Source of the DNA: Amphiura filiformis
Lineage: Eukaryota; Echinodermata; Ophiuroidea; Amphilepidida; Amphiuridae
Length of the DNA: 64,000 nt
NCBI RefSeq assembly: GCF_039555335.1
Contig: NC_092640.1
Coordinates: 40,592,295-40,656,294 of the forward strand
Direction: 5' to 3'
Shown: piece by piece, positions 34,480 through 45,428 of the stretch
Position numbering within the stretch: the first letter of the stretch is position 1
Layout of the letters: every line of letters begins with the position of its first letter
Notes under the pieces: model-generated
The model's database searches: none
Told to the model about the DNA's origin: nothing
What the model saw: only the letters and a program-made list of their open reading frames with translations
Position numbers and translations under genes: made by a program

Positions 34480-35525
34480 GTAGCTCTGACTTCTTCAGGA
34501 CAAAGTACCTAAGAATGAGACATGTAGACCGCCCCTTGTCTACTGATGACTCTGAAAAGAGCCGCTTTGCTGAAGACTGCCCTTGTCAACAGAAACTAGC
34601 AGATCTCGCCTATCTGCTGATTTTGTAAGTTTTGGTGGCTCTGAAAAGAGCCGCTCAATGAAGACTGCCCCTTGTCTACAGAGATATAGCACATATCGCC
34701 TATCTGCTAATATAAAGGTTTTGGTGGCTCTGAAAAGAGCCGTTTGCTGAAGACTGCCCCTTGTCTACAGAAACAAGCAGATCTCGCCTATCTGCTGAAT
34801 TTGTAAGTTTTAGTGGCTCTGAAAAGAGCCGGTCACTGAAGACTGCCCCTTGTCAACAGAAACAAGCAGATCTCTCCTATCTTCTTTTTTTTTAAGTTTT
34901 GGTGGCTCTGAAAAGAGCCGTTTTCTGAAGACTGCCCCTTGTCAACAGAAAACAAGCAGACCTCGCCTATCTGCTAAATTAAAGGTTTGTTCGCTCTGAG
35001 GAAGAGCTGTTCAATGAAGACTGCCCTTGTCAACAGAGAACATGTAGACTGCATATACTGTAATAGAAGTATACGGCTTACCAGGAACCGTTTGGCCACT
35101 CATGGACCAATGTTGACAAGGGGCAGTCTTCAGTGAACGGCTCTTTTCAGAGCCACCAAAACTTACAAAATCAGCAGATAGGCGAGATCTGCTTGTTTCT
35201 GTTGACAAGGGGCAGTCTTCAGCAAACGGCTCTTTTCAGAGCCACCAAAATTTACAAATTCAGCAGATAGGCGAGATCTGCTTGTTTCTGTAGACAAGGC
35301 GCAGTCTTCAGCAAGCGGCTCTTGTCAGAGCCACCAAAACCTTTATATTAGCAGATAGGCGAGATCTGCTAGTTCTCTGTAGACAAGGGGCAGTCTTCAT
35401 TGAACGGCTCTTTTCAGAGCCACCAAAACTTACAAAATCAGCAGATAGGCGAGATCTGCTAGTTTCTGTTGACAAGGGGCAGTCTTCAGCAAACGGCTCT
35501 TTTCAGAGCCACCAAAACCTTTAAT
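34480..35525. repeat. Palindromic array of ~90-bp units
   Basis: About six direct units (AGACTGCCCCTTGTCAACAG, AAGCAGATCTCGCCTATCTG, TGGTGGCTCTGAAAAGAGCC) up to about 35060, then about five units in reverse orientation from 35094. Each unit also has its own small hairpin (GGCTCTGAAAAGAGCC). Confidence 0.88.
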
Positions 35526-36443
35526 ATAACGCCCTTTGCTAATTGGCTACACATGTGTAGCTGTAGAGCTGTACATACTTGATTGACTTGATTGACCTCA
35601 GTCAGGTGGCGAGATGGCGGGTCAAAATCGCTTATGAATAATTAAGTAGCCGTCTAGCCGATCGACCAATTGAAAGCTTTGTTTGACGTCAAGCTGGATG
35701 ACGTCGTCAGAAAACCGTTAGCCAATCCAAAAGGACCAGTTCGTCATCATTTGACTGTTTGTGTGGAGGGAGCGTAACCAAACTGGCTGCGAAGGAGACT
35801 AAGCAACCATCTCGAGAAAGGGGAACTGCACATGCGCACACTAGTTTTACAAGGCTATTTCCCCTTTGTGACGTCAGCCCGACCAAGAGAATCGCACAGG
35901 TAAATCAGATACATGTGTTTGTGGACTTATCATGGTTTGGAAATAAGCTCTTCAAATGTTAAAAATCTTCTTCCCTTCCTTTTTCCTATATACATGCTGT
36001 ACCTCCATGATGATCCTGGAACCTAGGATATATCAGAACCTGTGATGATCACCCTTCTCTTTTTGAGTAGCTCTGACACTTCATGAGCACAGGGTTTACT
36101 CTCCTGTACATGAGTACCCGAGCACCAGCTTTATGTGACTTCTTAACTATAAGACACTGCATTGTTCATGCACTACATTATACCCACATGTGCTAATCAG
36201 TGTATTGGGGTGAGAAGGAATCAAGGAATCCCTCATTTTATTCTGCACAGCTTCACAATCAGAGAATAAATAAATTAACCTCTCAGTAACTGATGGCATG
36301 ATTCCTGACCTTATAGGCAAATTAATGCTCGTACCAAGGCAAGCCCATTAATCCACTCAACCATATCACCCTCACTAAATTGTGGGACAACTTGAATTTT
36401 AAAAAGTGACCTAAAAATCAAATTTAAAATTCATACTTCTTAC
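35526..36443. other. Intron, no gene seen
   Basis: Moderately GC-richer stretch 35590-35890 with GACGTC motifs. The plus-strand frame 35759-35962 has no domain. Confidence 0.35.
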
Positions 36444-36656
36444 CAGGCTCGTTGAAACCATCCAGATCTAGAGAGATTCTTTCGCATGTTGTGTAGCGAC
36501 CATCTCCTTCAGCTTGCGCTACTGAACATGGACATGGATTGATCCAATCAGAGATGTTAGCTGTCCAAGATGGCTGATCATTGGCCCATTCTTCACAGTA
36601 CTTGTTGGGGTTGACATCTTCAAGATCATTGTCATCTAGCCGGAACAACCAGTAAC
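36444..36656 (-). CDS. AMOP domain exon, part 1
   Basis: A 213-base open exon, phase 1-1. It begins GYWLFRLDD (end of NIDO) and continues CEEWANDQPSW, WINPCPCSVAQAEGDGRY and CERISLDLDGFNEPG. The C.EW...QPSW and CPCS..QA..D.R pattern is the AMOP (adhesion-associated, in MUC4 and other proteins) signature. The donor is GTAAGAAG. I chose the internal acceptor TTGGAAG before GTTACTGG because it restores phase and the NIDO consensus. An upstream acceptor at 36691 would give the wrong phase. Confidence 0.75.
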
Positions 36657-37130
36657 CTTCCAAGTGCATGCGAGATATTGATACCAAGTTACTTTAAGTA
36701 CACTATTTAATGGTTAAGAACATGCCTGTCAAAAGTTTCAGTGAATTTAATATAGCTGCAAAGGTTACAAGGCAAGTTTAAATATGACACCAAATTTGTT
36801 TTTCTACCTCGTAATTGTGAAGATATGGTACAATTTGTCAAAGTGCACACTTTGAGCTCTTGCTTTATGTTACTTGTTGCTCACATTTGATTTTGTTGAG
36901 TATCCCCTGCACACAGACTATCAACAATTCATGCAGTTTTCTATCTATTTAACTTTGTATTTATTTGTTTGTGTTTTCTTTTATATACAAATTATGTTAT
37001 GTAACAGAAAAGACTCACAAGTCTATTTTTCTTTCCTGAATTACCATTTACTTGCTTGTATGTTATATTATATTGTTTGTATTTTGGTAATTCAAATAAA
37101 TATAATTATTATAAATATTATCATATGACC
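36657..37130. other. Intron, no gene seen
   Basis: The hydrophobic plus-strand frame 36874-37128 looks like chance reading of T-rich DNA. Confidence 0.4.
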
Positions 37131-37780
37131 ATAATTGCAAATCTCCCACACAGGAAGTGTGATATTTCAAATAGATTCACCCATTCAAACAACCCTATTA
37201 ATTTTGTAATGCACATCACTCCCTGTGTGGGAGATTAAAGTGGGGGAGCATGGATTTCAAATGGAACAGCCCAATGCAATTTGATAAAAACACAATCTGA
37301 CATCAAAATTAAGGCAGGATAAATATAAAATACATACATGTTGCTGCGCCGACCAAACTTTTGAGTTAAGTGGATGTACACCCCAGCCTGTTAACATGAG
37401 ATATTATGATCACATTGGCCTATATAAAATTGGTGCAGTTATAAAAAAAAATATCTTGTACCACCCCACAAAATCTCTGATAATCCTTTAAATGGGCTAT
37501 TCCATTTAAAATTCACACTACCCCTCAAGTGGAAGATTTAGCTAAAGTCTTCCACAGAGGGAGTATATGTTTCAAATAGAATAGACAATTCAGTTGGGTA
37601 ACTTCCATTTGAAATACTCACTCCAGTTGTGTAAGATATAGGTAAAAACCATAATACAGGGGGAGTATGGGTTTCAAAATGATTATAACCCTGACCAGTT
37701 GCATTTGAAAAACATACTCTCCCTGTAGAAGGTATTTCCAAAATCTTCCACAGGGGTATTGTGGATTTCAACTGGAATAG
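37131..37780. repeat. Cluster of related short fold-back repeats
   Basis: CTCCCACACAGGAAGTGTGA and CTCCCTGTGTGGGAGATTA (37142-37238), then repeated phrases TCCATTTGAAAT, CTTCCACAG, GGGAGTATG and GTTTCAAATAGAATAG (37495-37780) in both orientations. A related element lies at 43230-43400. Confidence 0.65.
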
Positions 37781-37790
37781 GCCAATGTAC

Positions 37791-37936
37791 CTTGCTCTCC
37801 CATGTTGCCCATTTCCTTATCAGGTCTATATTTATCCATCAATTCATTATGCAAATTCTTAGGTTCCATGGAATCCAATGAGTTATATCCAATGACAGCA
37901 TTCCTCTGTTCAAGTGCTTGCCATTTCATACCGTCG
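37791..37936 (-). CDS. NIDO domain exon, part 3
   Basis: A 146-base open exon, phase 2 to phase 1. It encodes DGMKWQALEQRNAVIGYNSL, ending with KEMGNMGEQ. This fits the end of a NIDO module (AQVGFNAGD ... SN.G.PG.W.FR.D), and it splices in phase to the AMOP exon to give MGEQ-GYWLFRLDD. The donor is CAAG before GTACAT. The acceptor (CATCTATGAAG) has a weak pyrimidine tract. Confidence 0.65.
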
Positions 37937-37965
37937 CTTCATAGATGAAAAATGCAAAACTGCGT

Positions 37966-38014
37966 AGGCCGTCTGTTGCTAGAACACTTTGGAAAGTGTT
38001 TGTCTAGCAGGGAA
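37966..38014. repeat. Short hairpin
   Basis: TGCTAGAACACTTT pairs with AAGTGTTTGTCTAGCA around GGA, 13 pairs with a TTG bulge. It is miRNA-precursor-sized in shape, but the stem is too short to call one. Confidence 0.4.
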
Positions 38015-38229
38015 AGAATGGCAAGATAAATAAGATAAATATCATATTTCAGTTGTGGCTAGCGATGTTGCTAAAATTTGTCCTGTATTTAAACTGATTG
38101 TGATTCAACAGTGGAACATATTATATCATGATTACAGTGACTTTTGCCGTGTGATAGTTTTTATCATATCATGATTACAGTGCCTTTAGCCGTGGCATGG
38201 CATTACATTTCATTACATTTACATTACAT

Positions 38230-38930
38230 ACAAGGCATTTATAGGGCGCCATTTCATAAAGACCACGGCGCCAAGATGGAACACAAAATATTTGAAAGGC
38301 AAAATAAAACAGCAAAACTGAAACAAAGCCACCAGATTATTGTGGGAACAGGAAGGTTTTGAGACCTTTCTTGAAACTTGGCAGAGAAACAGCAGTACGG
38401 AGTTCAGATGGAAGTGAGTTCCAGAGTGCAGGTGCGGTGAGAGAAAAACTCTTGTCTAAAACTGATTGCAGGCCTTTAGGGTTGAATTTTGGTACAGAGA
38501 GACGTGTAGTGTCTGTTGCAGAACGCAAGCCGAGACAAGTGTTTGGTTGTACAATTAAATTGATTCAATGAGATAATTTGGTCCATATCCATGCAGACAT
38601 TTGAACACATAGAGCGTGATCTTATATAAAATTCTCTGCTTCACAGGGAGCCAATGAAGTTCTTGCAAATACTAGCTGGCATGGTCATACTTAGAAGCAG
38701 AGAAAATTAATTTTGCACTCCAGTTCTGCAAGCGTTGTAATTTCATGATGTAAGTTGCATTAGTTCCTGCTAATAGTACATTCCCATATAGTCAAGACGT
38801 GACAGCACAAGAGATCGAACAACATGGGTGCATGTTTCATTATCAAGAAAACGATGGATCCGAGTAATATTGCGTAAGTGATATGTGATGTTCTTTGACA
38901 GTGAAAAGAAACCATGTGATATCTAAAACA
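38230..38930 (-). mobile_element. CR1/L2-type LINE 3' fragment
   Basis: Minus-strand translation 38528-38337 gives SFSLTAPALWNSLPSELRTA, then SLPSFKKGLKTFLF, the typical C-terminal end of CR1/L2/Rex reverse transcriptases. Upstream text on the same strand is frame-broken. The 3' end carries a GGCGCCCTATAAATGCCTTG tail and a TTACAT-type microsatellite. 5'-truncated and dead. Confidence 0.85.
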
Positions 38931-38936
38931 AATATT

Positions 38937-39100
38937 ACATGCCAATATTACATGCCAATATTCGTGTAATAGTAAAAATATATCATTTGGTCAAATTTTG
39001 ACACTCGGCTACGCCTCGTGAAATAGAAAAGTCAGAATTTGACCTCATGATATATTTTGTACTATAGGCATGTAATATTTGTATACTATCACACTCATAG
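38937..39100. repeat. Inverted repeat
   Basis: ATGCCAATATTCGTGTAATA and AAAAATATATCATTTGGTCA on the left match the complements of TGACCTCATGATATATTTTG and TATAGGCATGTAATATT on the right, around a CpG-containing loop (CTCGGCTACGCCTCG). Confidence 0.7.
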
Positions 39101-39702
39101 GCATGTAATATTTGTATACTAGCAACTTCTGATCAATACATCGTCAATCTCTTTTCTGATCAAGCGACAGGAGTAAATTGCTATATATATATGGTGCACT
39201 TTGTTGCTATCATCAGTTTGTAATATAATCCCTTTTCTGTATAATCTTTGTACATGAACATTGTTTCTGGTCTGCTCAGGTTTTTGATTGTATAATATTT
39301 TCTTGTAATGTAGGGATTTATTGCCTGGCATTTATGTATCCTCTCTCTGTTTACTCATTTATCAGTTTGCCTATGCCATGATGAAGCCCTGAGGGCGAAA
39401 GCTTGGAATAAAAGTTAATGTTACTCAGCTACGTTGTCGTCTGTTCAAATTTCTTACGCCTATATATGTTGCTATATATATATATGTTTTAAGTGTCCAT
39501 GTCCAAGTTAATTTATCCTTTGGAAGTTTGTATTACGGAGATGCCACTCTTAGGTCATCAGTCTTCTTGTTGTGATTTTGATGTTTAAGAATGTGAATAA
39601 AGGTTTATCTTATCTTATCCTATCTTATGTAGACACAAAATGTTCCGCATGTTGCAAAAATTTGCCCATGACAGTTTACATTATGATATGAGCATTACTT
39701 AC
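39101..39702. other. Intron, possible Penelope-like tail
   Basis: ATGATGAAGCCCTGAGGGCG followed by AAAGCTTGGAATAAA at 39378-39412 resembles the terminal fold of Penelope-like elements. An (AT) microsatellite occurs at 39182-39192. No exon was found, although a small NIDO exon should lie between 37937 and 39702. Confidence 0.4.
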
Positions 39703-39879
39703 ATTGTCAGTTTTAGAAGCTGATGTTATTTCAGGCATATCTTCCCAGGTCACCACTAAGGCCCATGTAGCTTCAAAATCAGCGTATGTCCCATTATCAG
39801 CAGCTTGGATGCGAGAGTTTACTTCTTCAAATATTTCTTCACAGTTATCCCACCAGCCACACCAAAATGAGTAGTAATC
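39703..39879 (-). CDS. NIDO domain exon, part 2
   Basis: A 177-base exon, phase 0-0, fully open. It encodes DYYSFWCGWWDNCEEIFEEV, then RIQAADNG and FEATWALVVTWEDMPEI. The W-A-x-V-x-T-W-x-D core is characteristic of NIDO modules. The acceptor is GTATGTAG and the donor GTAAGTAATG. The following NIDO segment (TFQ..L.TDG..F..F.Y) was not found before the next exon at 37936, and the phases (0, then 2) confirm that one small exon is missing. Confidence 0.75.
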
Positions 39880-40290
39880 CTACATACACATACATACATA
39901 TACATATAGATCAGCATTAACACAAATGAAAGGAACAATACATGCAAATGAAAACAAACATAAGTGTTAGCACATTTACATACTTGACAACACTGCACTT
40001 TAAAAACATGCATATATTTAGCTTGCATTGTCACATTACATATGTGCTTCCTAACAGATAAAACAATGTGGCCCACGTTGTTTTATTCAAAATCTGGACT
40101 TTACCACAAATCCAGCACCTAGAGCCTTGATTTTTGCAGGATATGTTATAATAGTTCATTCAAGTACATTACAATGGAGTAAAAAGCAAAATTTTCCTCT
40201 CTGTGAATGGTGTACATAGAATGAAGCACACTGCTTGTGGGTGGGTGGCTTATCCACTTGTACAACCTAGTAAATTCTTCAATCACTCAC
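39880..40290. other. Intron, no gene seen
   Basis: A short TACA(CA) microsatellite at about 39884-39905. Nothing else. Confidence 0.4.
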
Positions 40291-40456
40291 TCTGTAATAG
40301 ACATTTCCACCCTTCTCTCAAATCTGGTTTTGTCCAGAATGTTGCTACTACAGCCTCCGGATCATCTGAACTCAAGTCACCTCCAAATGGATATGGGTAG
40401 CTATTTTTCCACCATGAGTAAGTTTCTTCGAACACTATAAGACCATCAGCAGTAAT
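40291..40456 (-). pseudogene. NIDO domain exon, part 1 (one-base frame break)
   Basis: Minus-strand translation gives ITADGLIVFEETYSWW, then YPYPFGG and EAVVATFWTKPDLREG. This matches the front of a NIDO module (NG.I.F, FPF, PFWADxDxR.GG.VYYR). The expected GGNVYYR ending is present in the DNA but one frame away. A run of three G where two are needed (GAAGGGTGGAAATGTC) shifts the frame just before the canonical donor GTGAGT. The acceptor is GTATTTAG before ATTACT. The length of 166 would be an in-frame 165 without the extra G. Its phase 0 start joins the previous exon. Confidence 0.75.
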
Positions 40457-40999
40457 CTAAATACAATATAAGAACATAAATAATGACGTGATTTTAAGAA
40501 TAAAACCCAACAAGAAATTTTGACATATGTTTGAAAAACATGTAAATGATTATTTTTGGTAGAAATTTTGATTGGCTTTGTAAAAATGGTCTCCCAGTCT
40601 GTGTGTAGGCCTATATGCTTATGTCTATTGAACTTTTTGAACAACAAGCTTTCAGGAACATGACCATTTATAGCCCACCACTAATTACTATCAAGCTTAT
40701 GTCACTTCTGCATTTATTCCATTAAGGTGCCAGGTTCATAAGTGTTAGCAAAAAAGGGTGTAACTTTTCAAATGGCTCTTCAAAAGGCTATGGTACGGAA
40801 AAATGTTTTTAACAGGCTTAAAAAACATGGTTCTGAAATTAACTGAAAAGTGCATAAAACGACTTTGAGACAATTTCCCAAGAGATACTTTACTTCAACA
40901 AGTGACAGAAACTCGCTAGTGCAATTCCAATCAAGATGATTATCACTACAAATTAGCCATGAAGTCAACTTGTAGTAAGTAACAAGTTTTTAAACATAA
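40457..40999. other. Intron, no gene seen
   Basis: No exon or repeat recognised. Confidence 0.4.
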
Positions 41000-42620
41000 T
41001 GAAGAAGGAGGTGGCCTATATGCTTCACCCTGGCAGGGCGTAAGACAATGCGAAACACAAATTAATATATGCGAGGATCCGAAATAAACGATGCAAGCCC
41101 GAGAAATTATAATTTAAATGGCGTGATTGGGGCTCGAGCAAACTGGCATATGAAAATATTGAGAGAGAAAAAATCAGGACTCAGCGGGATTGAACCCGGT
41201 CGCTGGATTACCGGTCCAGAGCTTTACCACTGTACAACCTGAGTTCACAGTCGGTACTGGGCAATCTCAACTTATGTCCCCATGATAACTCTCTCATTGT
41301 GTCTCAAGCGGCCAATTATATATTAAATAATGAAGAAGGAGGTGGCCTATATGCTTCACCCTGGCAGGGCGTAAGACAATGCGAAACACAAATTAATATA
41401 TGCGAGGATCGGAAATAAACGATGCAAGCCCGAGAAATTATAATTTAAATGGCGTGATTGGGGCTCGAGCAAACTGGCATATGAAAATATTGAGAGAGAA
41501 AAAAATCAGGACTCAGCGGGGATTGAACCCCGGTCGCTGGATTACCGGTCCAGAGCTTTACCACTGTACAACCTGAGTTCACAGTCGGTACTCGGGCAAT
41601 CTCAACTTATGTCCCCATGATAACTCTCTCATTGTGTCTCAAGCGGCCAATTATATATTAAATAATGAAGAAGGAGGTGGCCTATATGCTTCACCCTGGC
41701 AGGGCGTAAGACAATGCGAAACACAAATTAATATATGCGAGGATCGGAAATAAACGATGCAAGCCCGAGAAATTATAATTTAAATGGCGTGATTGGGGCT
41801 CGAGCAAACTGGCATATGAAAATATTGAGAGAGAAAAAATCAGGACTCAGCGGGATTGAACCCCGGTCGCTGGATTACCGGTCCAGAGCTTTACCACTGT
41901 ACAACCTGAGTTCACAGTCGGTACTCGGGCAATCTCAACTTATGTCCCCATGATAACTCTCTCATTGTGTCTCAAGCGGCCAATTATATATTAAATAATG
42001 AAGAAGGAGGTGGCCTATATGCTTCACCCTGGCAGGGCGAACAAGATCGGCAGAGCGCCGAGTAGTGAAAGAGTGTAGAGGACGGAGACCGCCGAAGCAC
42101 GAAAAAAAATAATTTAAATGGCGTGATTGGGGCTCGAGCAAACTGGCATATGAAAAGATTGAGAGAGAAAAAAATCAGGACTCAGCGGGATTGAACCCCG
42201 TCGCTGGATTACCGGTCCAGAGCTTTACCACTGTACAACCTGAGTTCACAGTCGGTACTCGGGCAATCTCAACTTATGTCCCCATGATAACTCTCTCATT
42301 GTGTCTCAAGCGGCCAATTATATATTAAATAATGAAGAAGGAGGTGGCCTATATGCTTCACCCTGGCAGGGCGTAAGACAATGCGAAACACAAATTAATA
42401 TATGCGAGGATCGGAAATAAGCGATGCAAGCCGAGAAACTTATAATTTAAACCACTGTTCACAATGGGCGTGATTGGGGCTCGAGCAAACTGGCATATGA
42501 AAATATTGAGAGAGAAAAATCAGGACTCAGCGGGATTGAACCCCGGTCGCTGATTACCGGGTCCAGAGCTTTAACTGTACAACCTGAGTTCACAGTCGAG
42601 CAATCCAACTGTCCCCATGA
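41000..42620 (-). repeat. Five tandem ~333-bp units, each with a tRNA-like sequence
   Basis: TGAAGAAGGAGGTGGCCTAT starts units at 41000, 41331, 41666, 41999 and 42333. Each unit carries, on the minus strand, GTTGTACAGTGGTAAAGC (A-box-like), CTGGA-CCGGTAA-TCCAG (anticodon-arm-like, GGT) and GGGTTCAATCCC (B box) inside a short ACTCAG/CTGAGT stem. The fourth unit has ~70 bp replaced by unrelated, GC-richer sequence near 42039-42108. Confidence 0.88.
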
Positions 42621-43185
42621 TTTGTCTTACGCCCTGCAGGGTGAAGCTATTCCTTCTTCATTATTTAATATATAATTGGCCGCTTGAGAAACAATGAGAA
42701 AGTTATCATGGGGACATAAGTTGAGATTGCCTGAGTTCACTGTGAACTCAGGTTGTACAGTGGTAAAGCTCTGGACCGGTAATCCAGCGACGGGTTCAAT
42801 CTCAAGTCCTGATTATTTCCTCTCAATATTTTCATATGCCAGATAATCACGCCATTTAAATTATAATTTCTCGGCTTGCATCGTTATTTCCGATCCTCGA
42901 TATATTAATTTGTGTTTTTGTCTTACGCCTGCCAGGGTGAAGCATATAGGCCACCTCCTTCTTCATTATTTAATATATAATTGGCCGCTTGAGACACAAT
43001 GAGAGAGTTATCATGGGGACATAAGTTGAGATTGCCCGAGTACCGACTGTGAACTCAGGTTGTACAGTGGTAAAGCTCTGGACCGGTAATCCAGCGACCG
43101 GGGTTCAATCCCCGCTGAGTCCTGATTTTTTTCTCTCTCAATATTTTCATATGCCAGTTTGCTCGAGCCCCAATCACGCCAAGTT
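42621..43185 (+). repeat. Two further ~333-bp units in inverted orientation
   Basis: The same unit appears in reverse complement, a degraded copy at about 42621-42930 and a cleaner one at about 42919-43185, making the whole 41000-43185 block a large inverted array. In this orientation the tRNA-like piece reads on the plus strand. Confidence 0.88.
43046..43124 (+). tRNA. tRNA-like sequence (Thr GGT-like), probably not functional
   Basis: The cleanest of about seven copies. ACTCAG pairs with CTGAGT, CTGGA with TCCAG around CCGGTAA (anticodon GGT), and CGGGG with CCCCG around TTCAAT. The A-box-like TTGTACAGTGG and B-box GGTTCAATCC are present. The T loop is one base short and the acceptor stem has six pairs, so a pseudo-tRNA or pol III-derived repeat is more likely than a working tRNA gene. 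Confidence 0.45.
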
Positions 43186-43400
43186 TTTAAACATTTTATA
43201 CTTGTTAGTTTCTCACAAATCTAAAAATCCATACACCCCGTATGGAACACATGACCTTAATCTTCCACTTAGGAAGTGTGAATTTCAAATGGGGCTACCT
43301 GAATGGGTGAGTCCATTTAAAATCCACCCCCTCCTGTGTGAGAGATTAAGGTCATGTCATCCATAGGGGTGTATGATTTCAACTGGAATATCCAAATTAA
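43186..43400. repeat. Short fold-back repeat
   Basis: TGACCTTAATCTTCCACTTA at one side and GAGATTAAGGTCATGTCAT at the other form an inverted pair, with TTTCAAATGGGGC / GTCCATTTAAAAT inside. Related to the cluster at 37131-37780. Confidence 0.65.
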
Positions 43401-43751
43401 TTGCTATACTTTTTTCACTTACTGACGTAGAGTCCTAAAACTCTGGCCAAAGTCTACTTTTACACACAATCATGGGCATTGCTATAGCGGGCATTGCTAG
43501 GGTTGATTTTATACTATTTTTACATAAGAAAAAAATTGCACCACCATATCATCGGATGCATTACATAGTGATGGATGTTGGACTTCGCCAGAAAAAAGTT
43601 TTTGAGTTAGACGCGATCAACGAGTATGCCAATTTGTGTTCAACTAACAAGTAAAATCCTCCAAAAGTTGCTGTATTGTGAAAAACTAAGTATGCTCTTT
43701 GCAACTGCTTGGTATGATACCAACATCGGGCATAAGGCAAATTATACTTAC
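43401..43751. other. Intron, no gene seen
   Basis: No exon or repeat recognised. Confidence 0.4.
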
Positions 43752-43903
43752 ATAAAGGCTACTGAAGATATCTTTTCCAAATGGGAAACCCGATGGAGGC
43801 CACAAAGAATATGATATGTACTCATCGCGATAACTATCTCGGTCGTATCGGAGATTGTAGTTATATGTACCAGCTACATTATATGGCAGAAATAGATTTG
43901 TGC
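43752..43903 (-). CDS. Pre-NIDO exon
   Basis: The acceptor CTCTACAG precedes GCACAAATC and the donor GTAAGTA follows CTTTAT. The 152-base exon is open, with phase 1 at the start and phase 0 at the end. It encodes TNLFLPYNVAGTYNYNLRYD, then a charged stretch rich in Arg, Asp and Tyr, and SLWPPSGFPFGKDIFSSLY. Position and phase match the sequence that precedes the NIDO module in nidogen and MUC4-type proteins. Not independently recognisable as a domain. Confidence 0.7.
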
Positions 43904-44084
43904 CTGTAGAGTGAAACACAATTGAATGTGTTATATTAATTGACTAACTTCATAACTGATGACCTGATGTGTTTAATATATATTGCTATTATGACACACA
44001 ACCAAAGTCACTGCATTCTGAATATTTTCATGAGTCCGACATGATACAAATGCCTAGTTTTTCATTCATAATACAAATAACAAG

Positions 44085-44456
44085 CATAACACAAATACAA
44101 GTGTACTTGTAGCCCATGAAGGATTTAGTCTAATATTAAGTACATCATTTATCAGCCATCTTGGTAACAGCACCAAGGTGTTTCTATTCTGATTACAGTC
44201 AGACATCTCTTTATCTCTACAGGTCCCAAAAATCCTACTACATAAAGGCAAACAAAAAGTGTTTATATGGCATAACACAAATACAAGTGTACTTGTAGCC
44301 CATGAAGGATTTAGTCTAATATTAAGTACATCATTTATCAGCCATCTTGGTAACAGCACCAAGGTGTTTCTATTCTGATTACAGTCAGACATCTCTTTAT
44401 CTCTACAGGTCCCAAAAATCCTACTACATAAAGGCAAACAAAAAGTGTTTATATGG
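44085..44456. repeat. Perfect tandem duplication, two 186-bp copies
   Basis: CATAACACAAATACAAGTGT starts both copies (44085, 44271), and I see no difference between them. The minus strand is open through both (62 residues per copy), only because 186 is a multiple of three. No domain is recognised. Confidence 0.9.
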
Positions 44457-45428
44457 CCTCAAATGGGTCAGTTGGTAAGAACACCTCTGTAACTGGTTTA
44501 ATATGTACAGTAGTTCCCTAAATAATGTGTAACTTGCAATATTTATGCTATTGTGGTGTATAATTTCAAAGTGCTAATTTTGTTTATAACCATGTTTTTT
44601 TTGTAAATTAGAATGCAAAAATATATAGACTGCCAAAAAAGTGTTTCTAGATTCTCAAAAATTGTGGTTGGTATTCTTTCCCATTTTTCTAAATTAGGGT
44701 CAGTAAAGTGAAGCCAAAAAACACCATTATTTCTTGGCCTAGTGATGTTCATTAGACTGTCTGGATTGACGACTGAGAAAACTACGTGGAAAAAAAGTGA
44801 CGGATTTTGCAACAGGATTCCTGTGGCATAGAGCATGCGCACAGTTGTGTCCAAATTGACCTTTTGACCGAGTTTGTTGTTTTTAGAAGTTCAGAGCGCG
44901 ATCTTGTCACAGCAGCCTTGTACAGCGACAGCGGTACACGGCGCCGCTAGTCAGTCGCGCTTCGGCGCACAAGCAAAGTCGCATTGAATAGTTTTCAGAA
45001 GTCCGTCATGATATTGGCTGTAAGATAATCAGTCGTCACTACGAAGCATACACAGTACATGCGAAGTGTAGACGGCTGATTGGAATTAGTCTAGATGTTC
45101 ATTAGGGAGATGACAAAATCGTCATTATAGTATATTAGTATAATTGTCACATGAGTGACGTATTATCGCAATTTTGGTTGGTTCCAATGGGATGTATGTG
45201 GAACATAATTTAATTAAATTACTGCCATCGGTGCTGAATTCAGTCATTTTCAGGGGGCGCTTAATAAAATTATGAAATAGAATTTTATACACATAAACAT
45301 AAAAATTGTTGTTGGTATTGTGATGGATTTCTTGATTTTCAGAGCCTCTTACCAACCCAAACCAAACTTACACCAATCTTGAGCCCCACCCCCTCCCCTC
45401 TGGGCATGAACCTATTAAAAGTACATAC
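44457..45428. other. Intron, no gene seen
   Basis: A GC-richer, CpG-containing patch at about 44885-45000 (GGCGCCGCTAGTCAGTCGCG). The minus-strand frame 44543-44854 shows no domain. Confidence 0.4.

Noticed and set aside
37966-38014. microRNA precursor
   Set aside because: Stem of only about 13 pairs and a 3-base loop, too short for a miRNA hairpin.
44066-44437. 123-residue frame with two identical 62-residue halves
   Set aside because: It results from the perfect 186-bp tandem duplication; no domain and no splice sites.
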